This document shows positions 48,001-58,480 of a DNA stretch of 64,000 nt, in pieces (the stretch's first letter is position 1; every line of letters begins with the position of its first letter). This DNA comes from Diphasiastrum complanatum (lineage: Eukaryota; Streptophyta; Lycopodiopsida; Lycopodiales; Lycopodiaceae), in assembly GCA_029204225.1 (NCBI GenBank), contig CM055100.1, forward strand, positions 14,094,538 through 14,158,537. Direction: 5' to 3'. The notes under the pieces are model-generated. The model had not been told where the DNA came from. It saw only the letters and a list, made by a program, of their open reading frames with translations, and made no database searches. A program made the position numbers and the translations under genes.

Positions 48001-48580
48001 ATCTTAGCTGAGCTGAACTCGAAAAAAATACCAGAAATTCGAAAAATTAAAAAAAAAAAGTGAAAAACTCAAAAAAGTGAAAAATCGTGAAAACTCAAAA
48101 ACATTTTGGAAAAATTCAAAAAATTTAGAGCGACTCAAAAAATCTCAAAACGACTCGAAAATTCAAATTTGAAAAATTTGAAAAACTGAGGAGCCTCGGA
48201 AAAAATTGCGAATAGATCCGAAAAAGTCCAAAAACTCAAAAATCTCGAAAATTTCAAAAGAACTCGAAAATCTCGAAACATTTGAAAAACTTAAAAAATT
48301 TCAAGAATTCCAAAAATCTCGAAAATCTTGAAAAATTTGAAAAACTCAAAAAATTTGAAAAATTCAAAAAACTGAGGAGCCTCGAAAAAAATTGCGAATA
48401 GGCTCGAAAAAGTCCAAAAACTCGAAAATTCTAATAATCCGAAAAATCTTAAAAATCTCGAAAAATTCAAAAAACTCAAAAAATTTCGAAAATCTCGAAT
48501 ATTTTGAAAAATTCGAAAAACTCAAAAAATTTCAAAAGTTCCAAAAATCTCGAAAAATTCGAAAAACTCGAAGAATGGTA
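48001..48580. repeat. A-rich satellite-like sequence built on TCGAAAA/CTCAAAAA words
   Basis: Plus strand is purine-rich with irregular 10-20 bp units. A longer unit recurs: CTGAGGAGCCTCG(G/A)AAAAAA occurs at about 48,187 and 48,372 with GCGAATAG..CCGAAAAAGTCC-type text after each, a period near 185 bp. Confidence 0.85.
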
Positions 48581-48599
48581 TTATACCATGTACATCGTA

Positions 48600-50750
48600 C
48601 AACTCTCCTTATACATAGTATGGCTTGATTTTATCAATATTTACACGAGTTTTGAATGAGCCTCTTCCTCTTTCAACTAACTTAGTTGTATTGTTGTCGT
48701 ATAACTTTTTGATCACATATGGTCCAATCCAATGCATACCAAAATTTTGAGGCATTAGTTCATGCCTAGTATCAAAATACAAGACTAGCTAGCCTTGGCT
48801 AAACTTGTAATTAGGAATTCTTTTGTCATGCATTGTTTTCATGATTTTTTGCAGGTCTCTTCATGTACTAGGGAGGTCAATCATTGCTCGTCCAACTCTT
48901 GTAAGATATTGATACGTTGCTGAATGGACTCTTTCCTACCTAGATTGTGGGACATAGCCAGTCTCAGGGATGGTAATTAAATTTCAATAGGTAGGATACA
49001 TTCTTGTCCATATACCAAGAAAAAGAGAGTGTGATTTGTACTAGTTTTGTAAGTCACATTGTAGGCAGCATATAATTTCTTATTCTAGTCTCTTTTATTT
49101 TCAGCTACTATTTTTCGTAGGATAGACATCAACTACTTGTTTGTACTTTCAGTCTGTCCATTTGCTTGGCAATGATAGGGAGTACTCTTTCAATGTTTAA
49201 TCGGTATTTGTTTCGTCAGACTCTCTATGATTTTGTTCAAAAAGTGAGTTCCTCGATCCAAAATCAGTTCTCTAAGAGCTCCAAATCTTCCAATGACTTG
49301 TTCTAACAGGAACATGTCGTTTCTTTGGCATTCCCTTTAGCTACTGCCTTTGCTTCAGCCCAATTAGTAAAGTAGTTTGTAGCTTCGATAATATAGTGTT
49401 TTCAAGATGATGATGCTGGGTGAATTTGACCTAAAATGTAGGTCTCCCATTTTTCGAAAGGTATTTGGACTTGAATGGGGATGAGGGACCTAGTCCGATT
49501 TACTCTAGTCTCTACACATTGGCAAATGTCACAAGCTCTAGCATGAGCATGTGCATCCTTAAATAATGTTGGCCACCAATATCCTGCTCTTAAGATTTTC
49601 TGACCTGTTAGTTGACCAACAAAGTGTCCACCATAGGTAGAATTGTGACATTCCTCTAGGATGAAACTTGTCTCTTCAAGAGTCACACATCTTCTATAAA
49701 TTCCTTCTACTCCTCTTCGATATAGGATTCCATCTATCAATGCAAAATTTAAGGCTTGTGTACGTAGCTTCCACTTCTCTTGAGAAGTCATTGTGTCTGG
49801 TGTCTTTAAAGTAGACAGATAGATAGCTAAATTAGCATACCATTATGTGATCATGGTAATGTCTATTCTCAATAGGTCACGTAAATCGTCATTTTTCCAA
49901 TCACTAACATTGGTCGTAATATTTTCCAACTCGCAAATGCAGTCATTTAGACCTTGTAATCGCGATGGTTTTCTTTGCAAGTCATAATCAAATTTTTGCA
50001 ATGACAAAATCCTTTTCATTAAGCGACCAGGTGGTTCCAACTTGTTCATCATCAATGTCACTGCTTCGCTCTTTGTAAAAAACATTACTTTTCTGTGTAG
50101 AAGATAGTGTCTAAATTTAGTAGCGGCATATGAAATTCCTAGACAGATCTTCTTGGCTTTTGTATACTTGAGTTCTGCTGCATTTAGTTTACGGCCAACA
50201 AAGATGATTGGATGATAGACTTTATCCCATATTTGAGCTAGACAACAGTTAATACAGGTGTTTGTAGTACTAGTGAACACGTAAAATTCACGATCATACA
50301 TGAGTGGTTTCAATATCGGGGCTTTAGCTAAAGCTTCTTTCAGGTTCGAAAAGGATTGTTCACATTCCTCAATCCAATTCCACTAGATTCCTCTTTTAGT
50401 GATCCAGTCATAGGGTAGGTTATTGAGGCATAGGCCATCACATAGTTTCTATAATAGCCTGTCCCTCCTAAGAAAGTTTGTAATTGGATAACAGTGGCTA
50501 AAAGCATCGCGATCTTTTTTGGATCAGTGGCTATACCATAGTGGCTAATGACATGCCCTAATAGTACGCCATAGGGCATTTCAAATATACAGTTGTTGGC
50601 ATTTAGGGCTACACAAGTAGTAGCACACTTTTGAAAACACTTTTCAAGTATCGCTAAATGTCCTTCAACAGAAGATGCTCCACATAAATCATCCATAAAG
50701 ATTTTCAAGTTTCTGTCTAGGATATCTTGAAATTTTTCATTCATAAACAT
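48600..50750 (-). pseudogene. Ty3/Gypsy pol remnant: RT end, RNase H, integrase
   Basis: On the minus strand: RT end with LKIFMDDLCGASS (catalytic Asp pair) and GVLLGHVISHYGIATDPKKI; RNase H (YHPIIFVGRKLNAAELKYT, then FDYDLQRKPSRLQGLND); the integrase HHCC zinc-binding region (ECHNSTYGGHFVGQLTGQK, then YWWPTLFKDAHAHARACDIC); and a shattered integrase core whose DNG-type and SFFLVYGQE-like words show only in pieces (LFLVYGQECILPIEI). Stops occur throughout. The RT N-terminus is cut off at 50,750, next to a Copia LTR piece. Confidence 0.8.
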
Positions 50751-50754
50751 TTGA

Positions 50755-51378
50755 TTTCATTGTTGTGAATTCATACATCTCATTATCAATGATCAAGATC
50801 TGAAATATTATTGTGAATTGTAAAGGGGCTAAGTGTTAGTATACGACACTTTCTGCGCTCTTATCAAGTAGATCATTCACAATCAGAAAGTATTGTGATT
50901 AGCTCTCTATCGAGCTTTGAAGCTTGAACTCTCTTGAGCATTCTAGCTCAATGTTTTAGAGATTTATTTTAGAGTTTCTATTGCGCTACAACTTATCAAC
51001 ATAGCTACTTAATTTCAGACTTATTCTCAGTTACTTAGAGACAACTTAGAGTGCGCGATTTCTATTCGCTATTGTCTTGTGCTCACTAGCATCTGATTTT
51101 TTTTTTCCTGAATCAATACTATCCCTTTTATTGCATATAGTTTATGTCAGAATGCATGCATCTTTGTATTGCTTTTGTAACTGATAGAATTTTTTTGAGA
51201 ATTCAATACTTTATTCTTGGCTATGTAATCACTTAGTATCTAGCGAAAGTCAGTTGCTAAAGATTGAACGTGATTTCTATCACTATTGCTTTGTTCAATT
51301 TTTGACAGGCATAGTCATGCATTGAAAGTAGGAAAAGTTTTTGTTTCCACCATTACTTTATTTATCCTATTTCCAACA
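50755..51378 (+). repeat. 3' part of a Copia LTR
   Basis: Matches the reverse complement of about 58,500-58,700 (CATACATCTCATTATCAAT, GGGGCTAAGTGTTA, AATCAGAAAG, TCTCTTGAGCATTCTAGCTC). It ends TTTCCAACA immediately before the primer-binding sites. Its 5' part is missing. Adding the piece at 58.7-59.36 kb suggests a full LTR of about 1.3 kb. Confidence 0.75.
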
Positions 51379-51432
51379 TGGTATCAAAGCATTCTGACAT
51401 GGTATCAGAGCATACCTACATGGTATCAGATC
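51379..51432 (+). promoter_or_regulatory. Three tandem primer-binding-site copies
   Basis: TGGTATCAAAGC (51,379), TGGTATCAGAGC (51,400) and TGGTATCAGATC (51,421), each preceded by ACA, spaced 21 bp. The middle copy is the perfect iMet-tRNA match; the first one sits at the LTR edge. Confidence 0.85.
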
Positions 51433-51690
51433 ATTCTATCATAGTATTAGTGCTAGATCATTACTTATTTATCTGAACTGTCATGGTATTAGACTTGTGA
51501 TCTCTATCAAGGCCTAATACTATTTCAATATCAAAGCAAAAAGCTCTAATACTTGATATCTTTCGTGATATCAAATTGATATTATATTCTTTAGTTCCTT
51601 TTATTCTTTCAGTATCAAAGAATCGGTTTCTTGTTGTTGGCATTACTACATCTTAGCGTCATCAATACAATTGACAGACTAAGTTCCAGA

Positions 51691-53090
51691 TGGATTCTCA
51701 AAGTAAAGCTGGTCTTATCGTAGACAAGTTGAATGGATCCAATTATCATTTCTGAAAATTTAAGATGAGGACCTTATTGATTGCCAACGAGTTATGGGAT
51801 GTTGTTACAGGTACAGAAGTAAAGCCTGAAGACAACACAGAAGACTCAAAGTGAAAATCGAAGGATGAACTCACTATATTTCGTGAGGGACGTAACTACT
51901 AAGTTACATCTACGAAGGAAATTCTTCACATTCAAGATGTCTAATGGTGATTCTGTTCAGAGTAACATCAACCAGTTTAAGAATCTCTTGCAGCAGATGG
52001 TCGTTGTCAGATCAGTCATAGATGATCAAGATGCAATTATGACATTGCTTTCAAGCTTGCCCTCTACATATGAGAACTGGGTGATGATCATCACGACACA
52101 CTCATATTTAACTCTTACTAGAGTTATCACTATGTTGCTGCAAGAAGATAATAGAAAAAAGTCAAGACGACTTTCTCCTCTCAGGCTCTATATGTCAACA
52201 AAGGCTCTAAGCGACAAAAACAGAAAAGCTCCAAGAAGGTTGCAATGAATCAAAAACAGACTCAAAGTCAAGCACAATCATCAGATTCACAATCGAAGAA
52301 GAAGACTTTTTGCAGGTATTGCAAACACAATAACCATGAGATCAAGGATTGCGAATTCTCCAAGCGAAGAATGCAGCCAAGCAACCTGATCAACAAGCAA
52401 ACACAGTTTCAGCATCTTCCCAAGTCGAAGTAGATGAAGACGCATTTATAGTCAAAGACCAAAATGCAATTTTGGATGATTTATGGTTTCTGGATTCTGG
52501 AGTAGCTCAAAATATGACCAATCAATGTGAGATTTTCCACTCCTACAAGCCTTACAACAAGAAGAAATTTGTTCATCTTGGTGGCAGTGCACTCACACTA
52601 TCGAAGGTGAAGGTACTGTAAGATTGCGATTCCAGCATGATCAATTCAAACTATCAAAGGTTTTGTATATTCCTAAACTTTCTACAAATCTATTATCAAT
52701 AAGTAGAATTACAGATTTAGTTCATAAGATAGAATTCAAATTTGATCAATGCAAGATTATTGATAGGAGTAATAAGATCCTTGCACTTGGCAAGAGACAT
52801 GGATACTTATATAGATTGGCGCATTGTTATTCTAAATCTAGTCAAGCCTTGAAGACCTCTGTTTTAGTCAATAAAGCATTACTATGGCATCATTGCTTAG
52901 GACACTTGAGTTATGCTTCTGTTTTAAACATCATTAAACAATCCATGGTTCTTGATCTCGACTATTCTTCTGGTAAGGTCGATCTGTTTGTTTGTCATAG
53001 TTGCATCTTTGAAAAGCAGGCTAGAATTTCTTTTTGGAGTCATAGGCATGCAGCAAAAGATCTGTTTTCTGAACACGAAAGTCAAAGGAG
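51691..53090 (+). pseudogene. Copia gag, protease and pre-integrase remnant
   Basis: ATG at 51,691 opens LIVDKLNGSNYHF with a stop where LWKFK is expected. The capsid part (51,865-52,248) has LHLRRKFFTFKMSNGDSVQS and YENWVMIITTHSYLTLTR. An intact CX2CX4HX4C knuckle follows (CRYCKHNNHEIKDC). The protease has LWFLDSGVAQNM (catalytic DSG, normally DSGA) and PKLSTNLLSISRITD, and the pre-integrase has LLWHHCLGHLSYASVLNI. It ends abruptly near 53,085 before the integrase. It shares LTR type with the minus-strand pol at 59.4-61.7 kb. Confidence 0.85.
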
Positions 53091-53894
53091 ACGAAGATGA
53101 TTGGTTTGCGAACACAAAAGATCCACGAACGAGATTCGTTTGCAGTCCAGTATGAGAGAAAGGCATATGAGCAAAACGAAACCCGTTTTTCCCTCACGCT
53201 CCAAAGAGTACCAACTAAGATCACGCAAATACCCAGAAGTATAGATATCTGATCTGATGGTATGACGTCAACAGATACATTTTAGGTGTCTGGCTAATCT
53301 GCCACTCTTGTAATTCCCTGATTAGTTGTAGATGTTTAATCACTCTAATCTTAGATTTACATAGAGCGACCATACTTACTAGATGATACTTGACATATAG
53401 ATCAACAGAATACACATACAGTGTAACGTAATAGTTTGATGCTAGTAAGCAATCAAGATGAAAAATACAGAATACTTGTCCGCCTGCGTGCGAAGACAAT
53501 TCTGTCTAGGATCAGAAGATCCAATTTTTCGCTAGTAAAAAGCGAGACGATTACTCGTGAGAGAACCGCGTTTCTTTCACGCCAATGCACTGCGTGGATA
53601 TGCACGTAGTGCTCAAAGAATCAGAGAAAAGAAATCAATAGATGATATTGTAGCCTTTGCACACATATCAATTCATGTTGTGTCTGATCTTGAATGCAAA
53701 TGTTTCTGCTGTTAATCGCGTGTCTGAGTTTCTTCTTGTTCATTTTGAATTTCGCACTTTGGTTGAAACTATGTTGAATGTTATATTAATTTTATGAGCG
53801 TAGATCAGTAGTGACTGACTACACTATGGAGGACTATAGGAGTGATTCAGCTGACAGTGTCCAACGATCGCATTTGAACTCCATCTGAGACGAA
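53091..53894. other. No gene recognised
   Basis: Transition between the Copia remnant and the 53.9-57.9 kb island. No shared repeats or frames seen. Confidence 0.4.
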
Positions 53895-54463
53895 GAGAGT
53901 CGTGCTTGATTCGCCTTCGCAAAAGTTTCGTGAATCCGACAAATTCATCAGTCATCATTCTCAACAAAAGCTTGACAGTATGATGGAGATATTAAGAAAA
54001 GACAAATTTTTTGACACTGATAAGAGAGCTTTACAATAGACTTGCGTCGATTTTGTTGATGCAGTATCAAAAGCATGGGGAGAAGATCACATCACTCATT
54101 ACATGGTTAGTACGCATGCTAAGAGCAGCTATCAATTAAATTATATATATTGATCCAAGTATAAGATTGACATAACAATTTTGACATGTGTAGCACATAC
54201 TAAGAGATCGTACAACATTTTTTGCAAACACATATGGAAGTCTAAGTGTCTGGTCATCACAAGGGATGAAGAAGTCATATTGGCAAGCACAGGTAGCACT
54301 TCATCGAAATACACAGCATGGAGGAACCAATGAAAAAAAAAACCATATTTGCCAATTATTTCAGTGGTTCTACCGTAGAGTTCAAATTCGACAGATCACA
54401 AAATCTTCAAATTATAACAAATTCAGAAAAGCTTGCAAATTTATTGAGCAACATAGAAGCTAG
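53895..54463 (+). pseudogene. Two-exon fragment of a transposon-associated uncharacterised protein
   Basis: Exon 1 (to 54,105) reads RVVLDSPSQKFRESDKFISH ... FVDAVSKAWGEDHITHYM and ends ATG|GTTAGT. An 88-nt intron closes at TGTGTAG (54,193). Exon 2 continues in phase: HILRDRTTFFANTYGSLSVW, SSQGMKKSYWQAQ, RNTQHGG, CQLFQWFYRRVQ, stop at 54,463. From memory, the pattern GSL..WS.QGM.KSHY..R....HGG....LFQWFYR occurs in many uncharacterised, apparently transposon-derived proteins of animals and seed-free plants. One TAG (54,037-54,039) breaks exon 1, so this copy is probably dead. The N-terminal part is missing or unrecognisable, and no enzymatic function can be assigned. Confidence 0.5.
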
Positions 54464-54949
54464 AAATTCAGAGATACAAAGTTGCTACAAATGTAAATTG
54501 TATTCACATTTTTTTAAATTTACAAATCATCATTCAAAGGTATCTGATTCATCCTCTTGTCCAATTGTTGTGCTATCATGCAATAATTCTCTACTTGCAT
54601 ATGCATCTAGAAGATGCATATTGTCCTTGTTACCACTCAATTCTATATATGTTGCATACAATGAATAATGGGAGCTCTTTAATGGTACATTCCCATCTAC
54701 AAATTATAATATGTTTAAAACATAAGATCTCTTCACAAAATTTATTTTATTTGCTCTCGCAAATTTATTTCCACCTAAATAATAAGATAAGGCTTTCACA
54801 GCCATTATCATTGTCTCTCCAACTGGACTGAATTTGGAATGAGCAATGCAATTTCATTATTTTGAAAGTGCCTCAAGTAGTGGCCGAGGCCACTATCCCT
54901 GTGGAAAGATGATGAATGTTGTCTGAAGCCCTCTCGATGAGTAGCAAAG
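54464..54949. other. No gene recognised
   Basis: AT-rich; probably 3' flank shared by convergent genes. Confidence 0.4.
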
Positions 54950-56099
54950 TCATCGATAAAAAGTGTATTCTGCAACTACAAAATTGGAGTTTTTAGCACA
55001 AATTGAATTCTGCAAAACACATACATCAGATAAACAAATTTACAATAAAACTTTTAAGCTTACGCATTCATCATCATCTGCTGCAACTAGATCGGGATGA
55101 TCTATATTGTAACCACCAATTGAAGAAGAGTCATCAGCAAATTTCATAATCGATGGACGAGGGAATCTCAGCTGGGCATGGAATGTAATAAATTCCTCAT
55201 CAGAAGACAAGCTTCATCCATGAGCACTAACGTTTGCCATAGCCCAGGACAAACATACCTCACCAGTCAGAATTCCAACCTCACCATCATAGTCAATGCT
55301 CGGCACTAAGTCTTTGGTTTCAAAATCAACAATGTCAGAGAACTCAATAATGGTGCTTGACAATAAACAAAGCACCTCATCCTCACAATAATCGAAAAAA
55401 ACACTTAAATCTACCATTGTAATATAGACATCTTCATTTATATAATATTTTGGCAAATCAAAAAAGCATTTAGAATGTACTCTAGCAATATCTTCCTCAG
55501 TATTGGCATTAAAGCCAATGAAAGCATCTCTCAACATATCAATATCTACATTCAAATATTCAGTCTCTTTATCATGAGTATCAATCAGGAAATCACTGAT
55601 ATCCTTTATGGAATGTTCAGTAGTGGAGGATAAAGGGATCTCAGTTTCAAGAATCAAAGTATTTGACTCTACTGGAATTTGTACCAAAAGGAAAAACACA
55701 AATCCGGTCTGATACTCTAGAAAACGACATTTTTGATTACAAACATTACATTTACTGGAATTCTTAAATTGATCAAAAAGTTTAGTGTACATCCTGTCTA
55801 GCCACTACTTATAATGAGAAAAAATATGTACAAGATCAGTGAAATGCATAAATGACAAATTAGACGCAGAGATTGGAGGGATACTGACTATATCCCTTGA
55901 ATCTGATATACTAGTCATAAAAAGCATCAAGACTCTGTTGTGCCATACTAAACATATTCAGAATAGGCCGTAAGAGAGACTTAAAGTACTCTATGAGCTT
56001 AGTTATACTGAACTCAGATAGAAAACTAGACAACAAACGATTACGACTAGGATCAGAGGAGGAAGCCATTTTACACATGTTCGTAAGCTCGGAGGCCAT
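54950..56099 (-). CDS. Unidentified gene, probably spliced, minus strand
   Basis: A true ATG (56,099-56,097) opens MASELTNMCKMASSSDPSRN and a helical stretch to about 55,911. A long open segment (55,792-55,259) follows, acidic and Asp/Glu-rich, with CNVCNQKC, DISDFLIDTHDKETEYLN and FDYCEDEVLCLLSS. At 55,258 a strong donor (GAG|GTATGT) and at 55,196 an acceptor (GATGAG) would remove a 63-nt piece containing the in-frame TGA and keep phase; FADDSSSIGGYNIDH follows. A further GTAAGC...TTTTGCAG pair (55,063-55,010, 54 nt) leads to a stop at 54,950. Both introns are very short for a plant, so they need transcript proof. The link from 55,911 to 55,792 is unresolved. I recognise no family. The gene is divergent from the H3-like frame 196 bp away. 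Confidence 0.4.
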
Positions 56100-56295
56100 T
56101 CACTTGTTTTCTTCCGTTTTTCGTGGCATATTGCTTCTTTGCTCATGCTCTCTCCTCTGTTATCTTCGTCTCCTTCTATGTGTGCACAAGAGCGATATTA
56201 CTGTTGTACATGTCACTTATATGCGCGGTTAGCTTTCTGTCTCCTTGTTTTATTTTCTACACTCACACAAGAGCGATACGTCATAGACTGCCCTC
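56100..56295. promoter_or_regulatory. Short divergent intergenic region with a 13-bp direct repeat
   Basis: 196 bp separate the minus-strand ATG (56,099) from the plus-strand ATG (56,296). CACAAGAGCGATA occurs at 56,185-56,197 and 56,266-56,278. The DNA is T/C-rich on the plus strand. It may act as a bidirectional promoter or 5' leader, which is only inference. Confidence 0.35.
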
Positions 56296-56811
56296 ATGTC
56301 TAGGGTCAAACAGAACCGGAGGGATTTCTTCTCTCCTGGGGCTGTATCCACTAGTACCCCTGTTGTTAATCCTCCACAACAGACCAGACATAACAGGAGC
56401 AGATGGCTCTCTGAGATTAAGAAATATCAGAGATCCACCTTGCTCCTGATACCCAAAGCCTCCTTCTACAGGATTGTCCGTCTGATTACCCGAGATAATC
56501 TGCAAAGTGCTATCAGGTTCACACTTGGAGCATTGCAGTGTTTGCAGGAGTCCGTGGAGGACTATTTGGCTCTTTTTTTTTAGGATTCTTTTTTGCTTTC
56601 CATCCATGCCAAGCAAGTGACCATAATGCCCAAAGATTTTCAACATAGAATGAGGGAGAGATTTTGTAGACTTCACAAGGGTGAACCCGATGCTCCTTGG
56701 GACAAACCCCTTGATAGGACCAACCTACCCGCCAAGAGGCCTCGCAAGCAACCTATCCTAGAAGGAGCAAGCCATCCTCTTCTTAGGCTCCCAAAAAGGT
56801 CCGACGTATGA
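56296..56811 (+). pseudogene. Histone H3-like (CENH3-like) reading frame with one nonsense codon and a C-terminal extension
   Basis: One frame of 171 codons is open except for TAG at codon 96 (56,581-56,583). Residues 38-121 align with the H3 histone fold: LSEIKKYQRSTLLLIPK (H3: LREIRRYQKSTELLIRK), RIVRLIT, IRFTLGALQCLQESVEDYLA (LRFQSSAVLALQEAAEAYL), then [stop]DSFLLSIHAKQVTIMPKDFQ (H3: [21 protein letters not shown]). The stop stands where H3 has the Glu of LFED, so GAG to TAG in a nine-T run is likely. Loop 1 is one residue longer than in canonical H3, as in centromeric H3. The N-tail (37 residues) lacks ARTKQTARKS, and about 50 basic residues follow the fold where H3 ends. Nonsense pseudogene, or a read-through or transposon-borne variant. 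Confidence 0.75.
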
Positions 56812-57357
56812 CCCTCCAAGCTTCCACATCTGGAGATGATGGAATTGTAAATATTGTAGCTCTTGATATTGTGGTTGATTCAGCCACAAAATGTTTGGAC
56901 ATTCTCTCCATTGTAGATACTCTCTTGCCTCCTCCCATTAATGTCAAACCTGTATCATATTTAGATTCTAATGATTATTTAAAGTTTGAGAAAGATATTT
57001 CAGATGCGATAGATAGTATCGGCATGCCAATCCTCTTCCAAATAGAAGAGATTGGTTTTACTCTTAATTTTAGAATTCTAGATTGCTTGCAGATGAAGGA
57101 TAGAGGGGCCTCTATAAGCGATCCAGTGATTGAGACTGGTCTCCCCATACTGCAATATGATATAGCGACTTCAGCCACATCTTTCCCACACATTGCTCTA
57201 GCTTATGAGAGTCGCATCAAGAAGAGGCATGACCAGTCAGATCAAAGTTTGAGGGTCCAACACCAAGGATTCCTTATACGAAGAGTGCCACAACCTTGGA
57301 CGACTATTTGGCAAGGCCCTCAAGGAAGTTGCCCAAGAAATCCATAGACAAGATCAA
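56808..57357 (+). CDS. Unidentified ORF overlapping the H3-like frame by ATGA
   Basis: Its ATG (56,808) overlaps the stop of the H3-like frame in ATGA. Text: MTLQASTSGDDGIVNIVALD, an acidic/hydrophobic region (YLKFEKDISDAIDSIGMPIL), then SFPHIALAYESRIKKRHDQ. At about 57,245 the frame shifts: the continuing +1 frame reads PTPRIPYTKSATTLDDYLAR and KSIDKIKKQYDD to a TAG, then KKFDEFRKTYKKGERGGAKK up to about 57,537. No family is recognised. The basic end could bind nucleic acid. Probably a decayed gene. Confidence 0.35.
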
Positions 57358-57540
57358 AAAACAGTATGACGATTAGAAAAAATTTGATGAATTCCGGAAG
57401 ACCTATAAGAAAGGAGAACGAGGGGGGGCAAAGAAAGTAACTACAAAAGAATATCCAAAGCTCAACAGCCTCGTGAATGCCTTACATCCACAACCCTCCT
57501 GGAGGATCATGATGAGCAGCTTTAGGAGTATCTAAGGGCA

Positions 57541-57927
57541 CCAAGCTGGAAAAGGGTCGACCCCTACTATGCACCAATTAAGAGAAGAGGCCCTTGGAAG
57601 AAAACAAAACCAGCCGAGTTGCAGATCAATTGGCCTTTTATTCTAGGAATTGACTCAAGCTCAACTGTGGTAAAGTATCGAGACGCACTACTAAAGTTTG
57701 GATATGCCTATAGAGGAAGTGCAGATATTGTAGTCCAAGAAAGTGTAGATTATTATTCAGAAGATGCACATCTAATGATGTCCAGACTTTATTTTCAAGC
57801 CGCATTTACTTCCAGTCAGTACGTGCAGATGATCAAGAAGTGGTATGAAAATAAGTTCATACTTGGAATAAGGCCGTACCTGGGACCTATTCTGTTGGGC
57901 GCAAAGACAAGATTCATCACATCGTAG
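57541..57927 (+). pseudogene. Unidentified coding-like segment, continuation of the island
   Basis: SWKRVDPYYAPIKRRGPWKK is followed by an ORF to 57,927 with WPFILGIDSSSTVVKYRDAL, FGYAYRGSADIVVQESVDYY, and NKFILGIRPYLGPILLGAKT. Codon-like composition and length suggest real coding origin. It could be the end of the protein starting at 56,808. I recognise no domain. Confidence 0.35.
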
Positions 57928-58480
57928 GCAAACGTTGATCTATGCCTATCCAAGAATCACACGTCAAGCTGAAGCAATGTAGTGGGACCTGCAACACTAT
58001 AGGGGGAGGATAATGTTAGCTGATGCCATGGACCGAGGTGTCGGTGCAGAGCTTCTCCACTCAAAAGGGATTCTAGCAGAGATGAAGTTGAGAGCCAAGT
58101 CTGAGAGCATGAGAATTATAGTGCTAGGCTAAAATATACAGTTGTGAGCCCCATGGTACGTCCCGAAAGATGGATAGCCATGTGGGAGCTAGCAAATTAG
58201 ATTATCTCAACTTGAGTTATGTTTTTTAATAAAGATGCCTCCTATTATCAAGTAAGAGGTGGAACTTGAATTATTATAGATTTGGACTCACTCTTTTGCA
58301 AGAGGTGGACTCCAAAATAATATGTAATTGGGTTCTACAGCTCATGGCTATAGATAGAGGCCTCCTCCACGAGTTCAAGAGCATGTAATCTGTACTTGTT
58401 AATGGAAGATCATTCTATGTGCATTAGCAAATTCGACTTCCTTCTTGAAGTTAGGTGGATTTCCAGCATGTAATAAGAAA
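57928..58480. other. No gene recognised
   Basis: Includes TTTTTAATAAAGATG near 58,230, a possible polyadenylation signal for the plus-strand island. Otherwise featureless. Confidence 0.35.

Noticed and set aside
50815-51378. Polypurine tract (AAGGGGCTAAG) followed by TGTTAG, read as a head-to-tail PPT-LTR-PBS junction
   Set aside because: The flanking sequence on both sides matches one continuous LTR block at 58.5-58.7 kb, so the tract lies inside the LTR.
56560-56590. T9 run plus TAG in the H3-like frame taken as an intron 3' end
   Set aside because: No suitable donor exists upstream without deleting essential histone-fold residues, and the frame continues unchanged after TAG.
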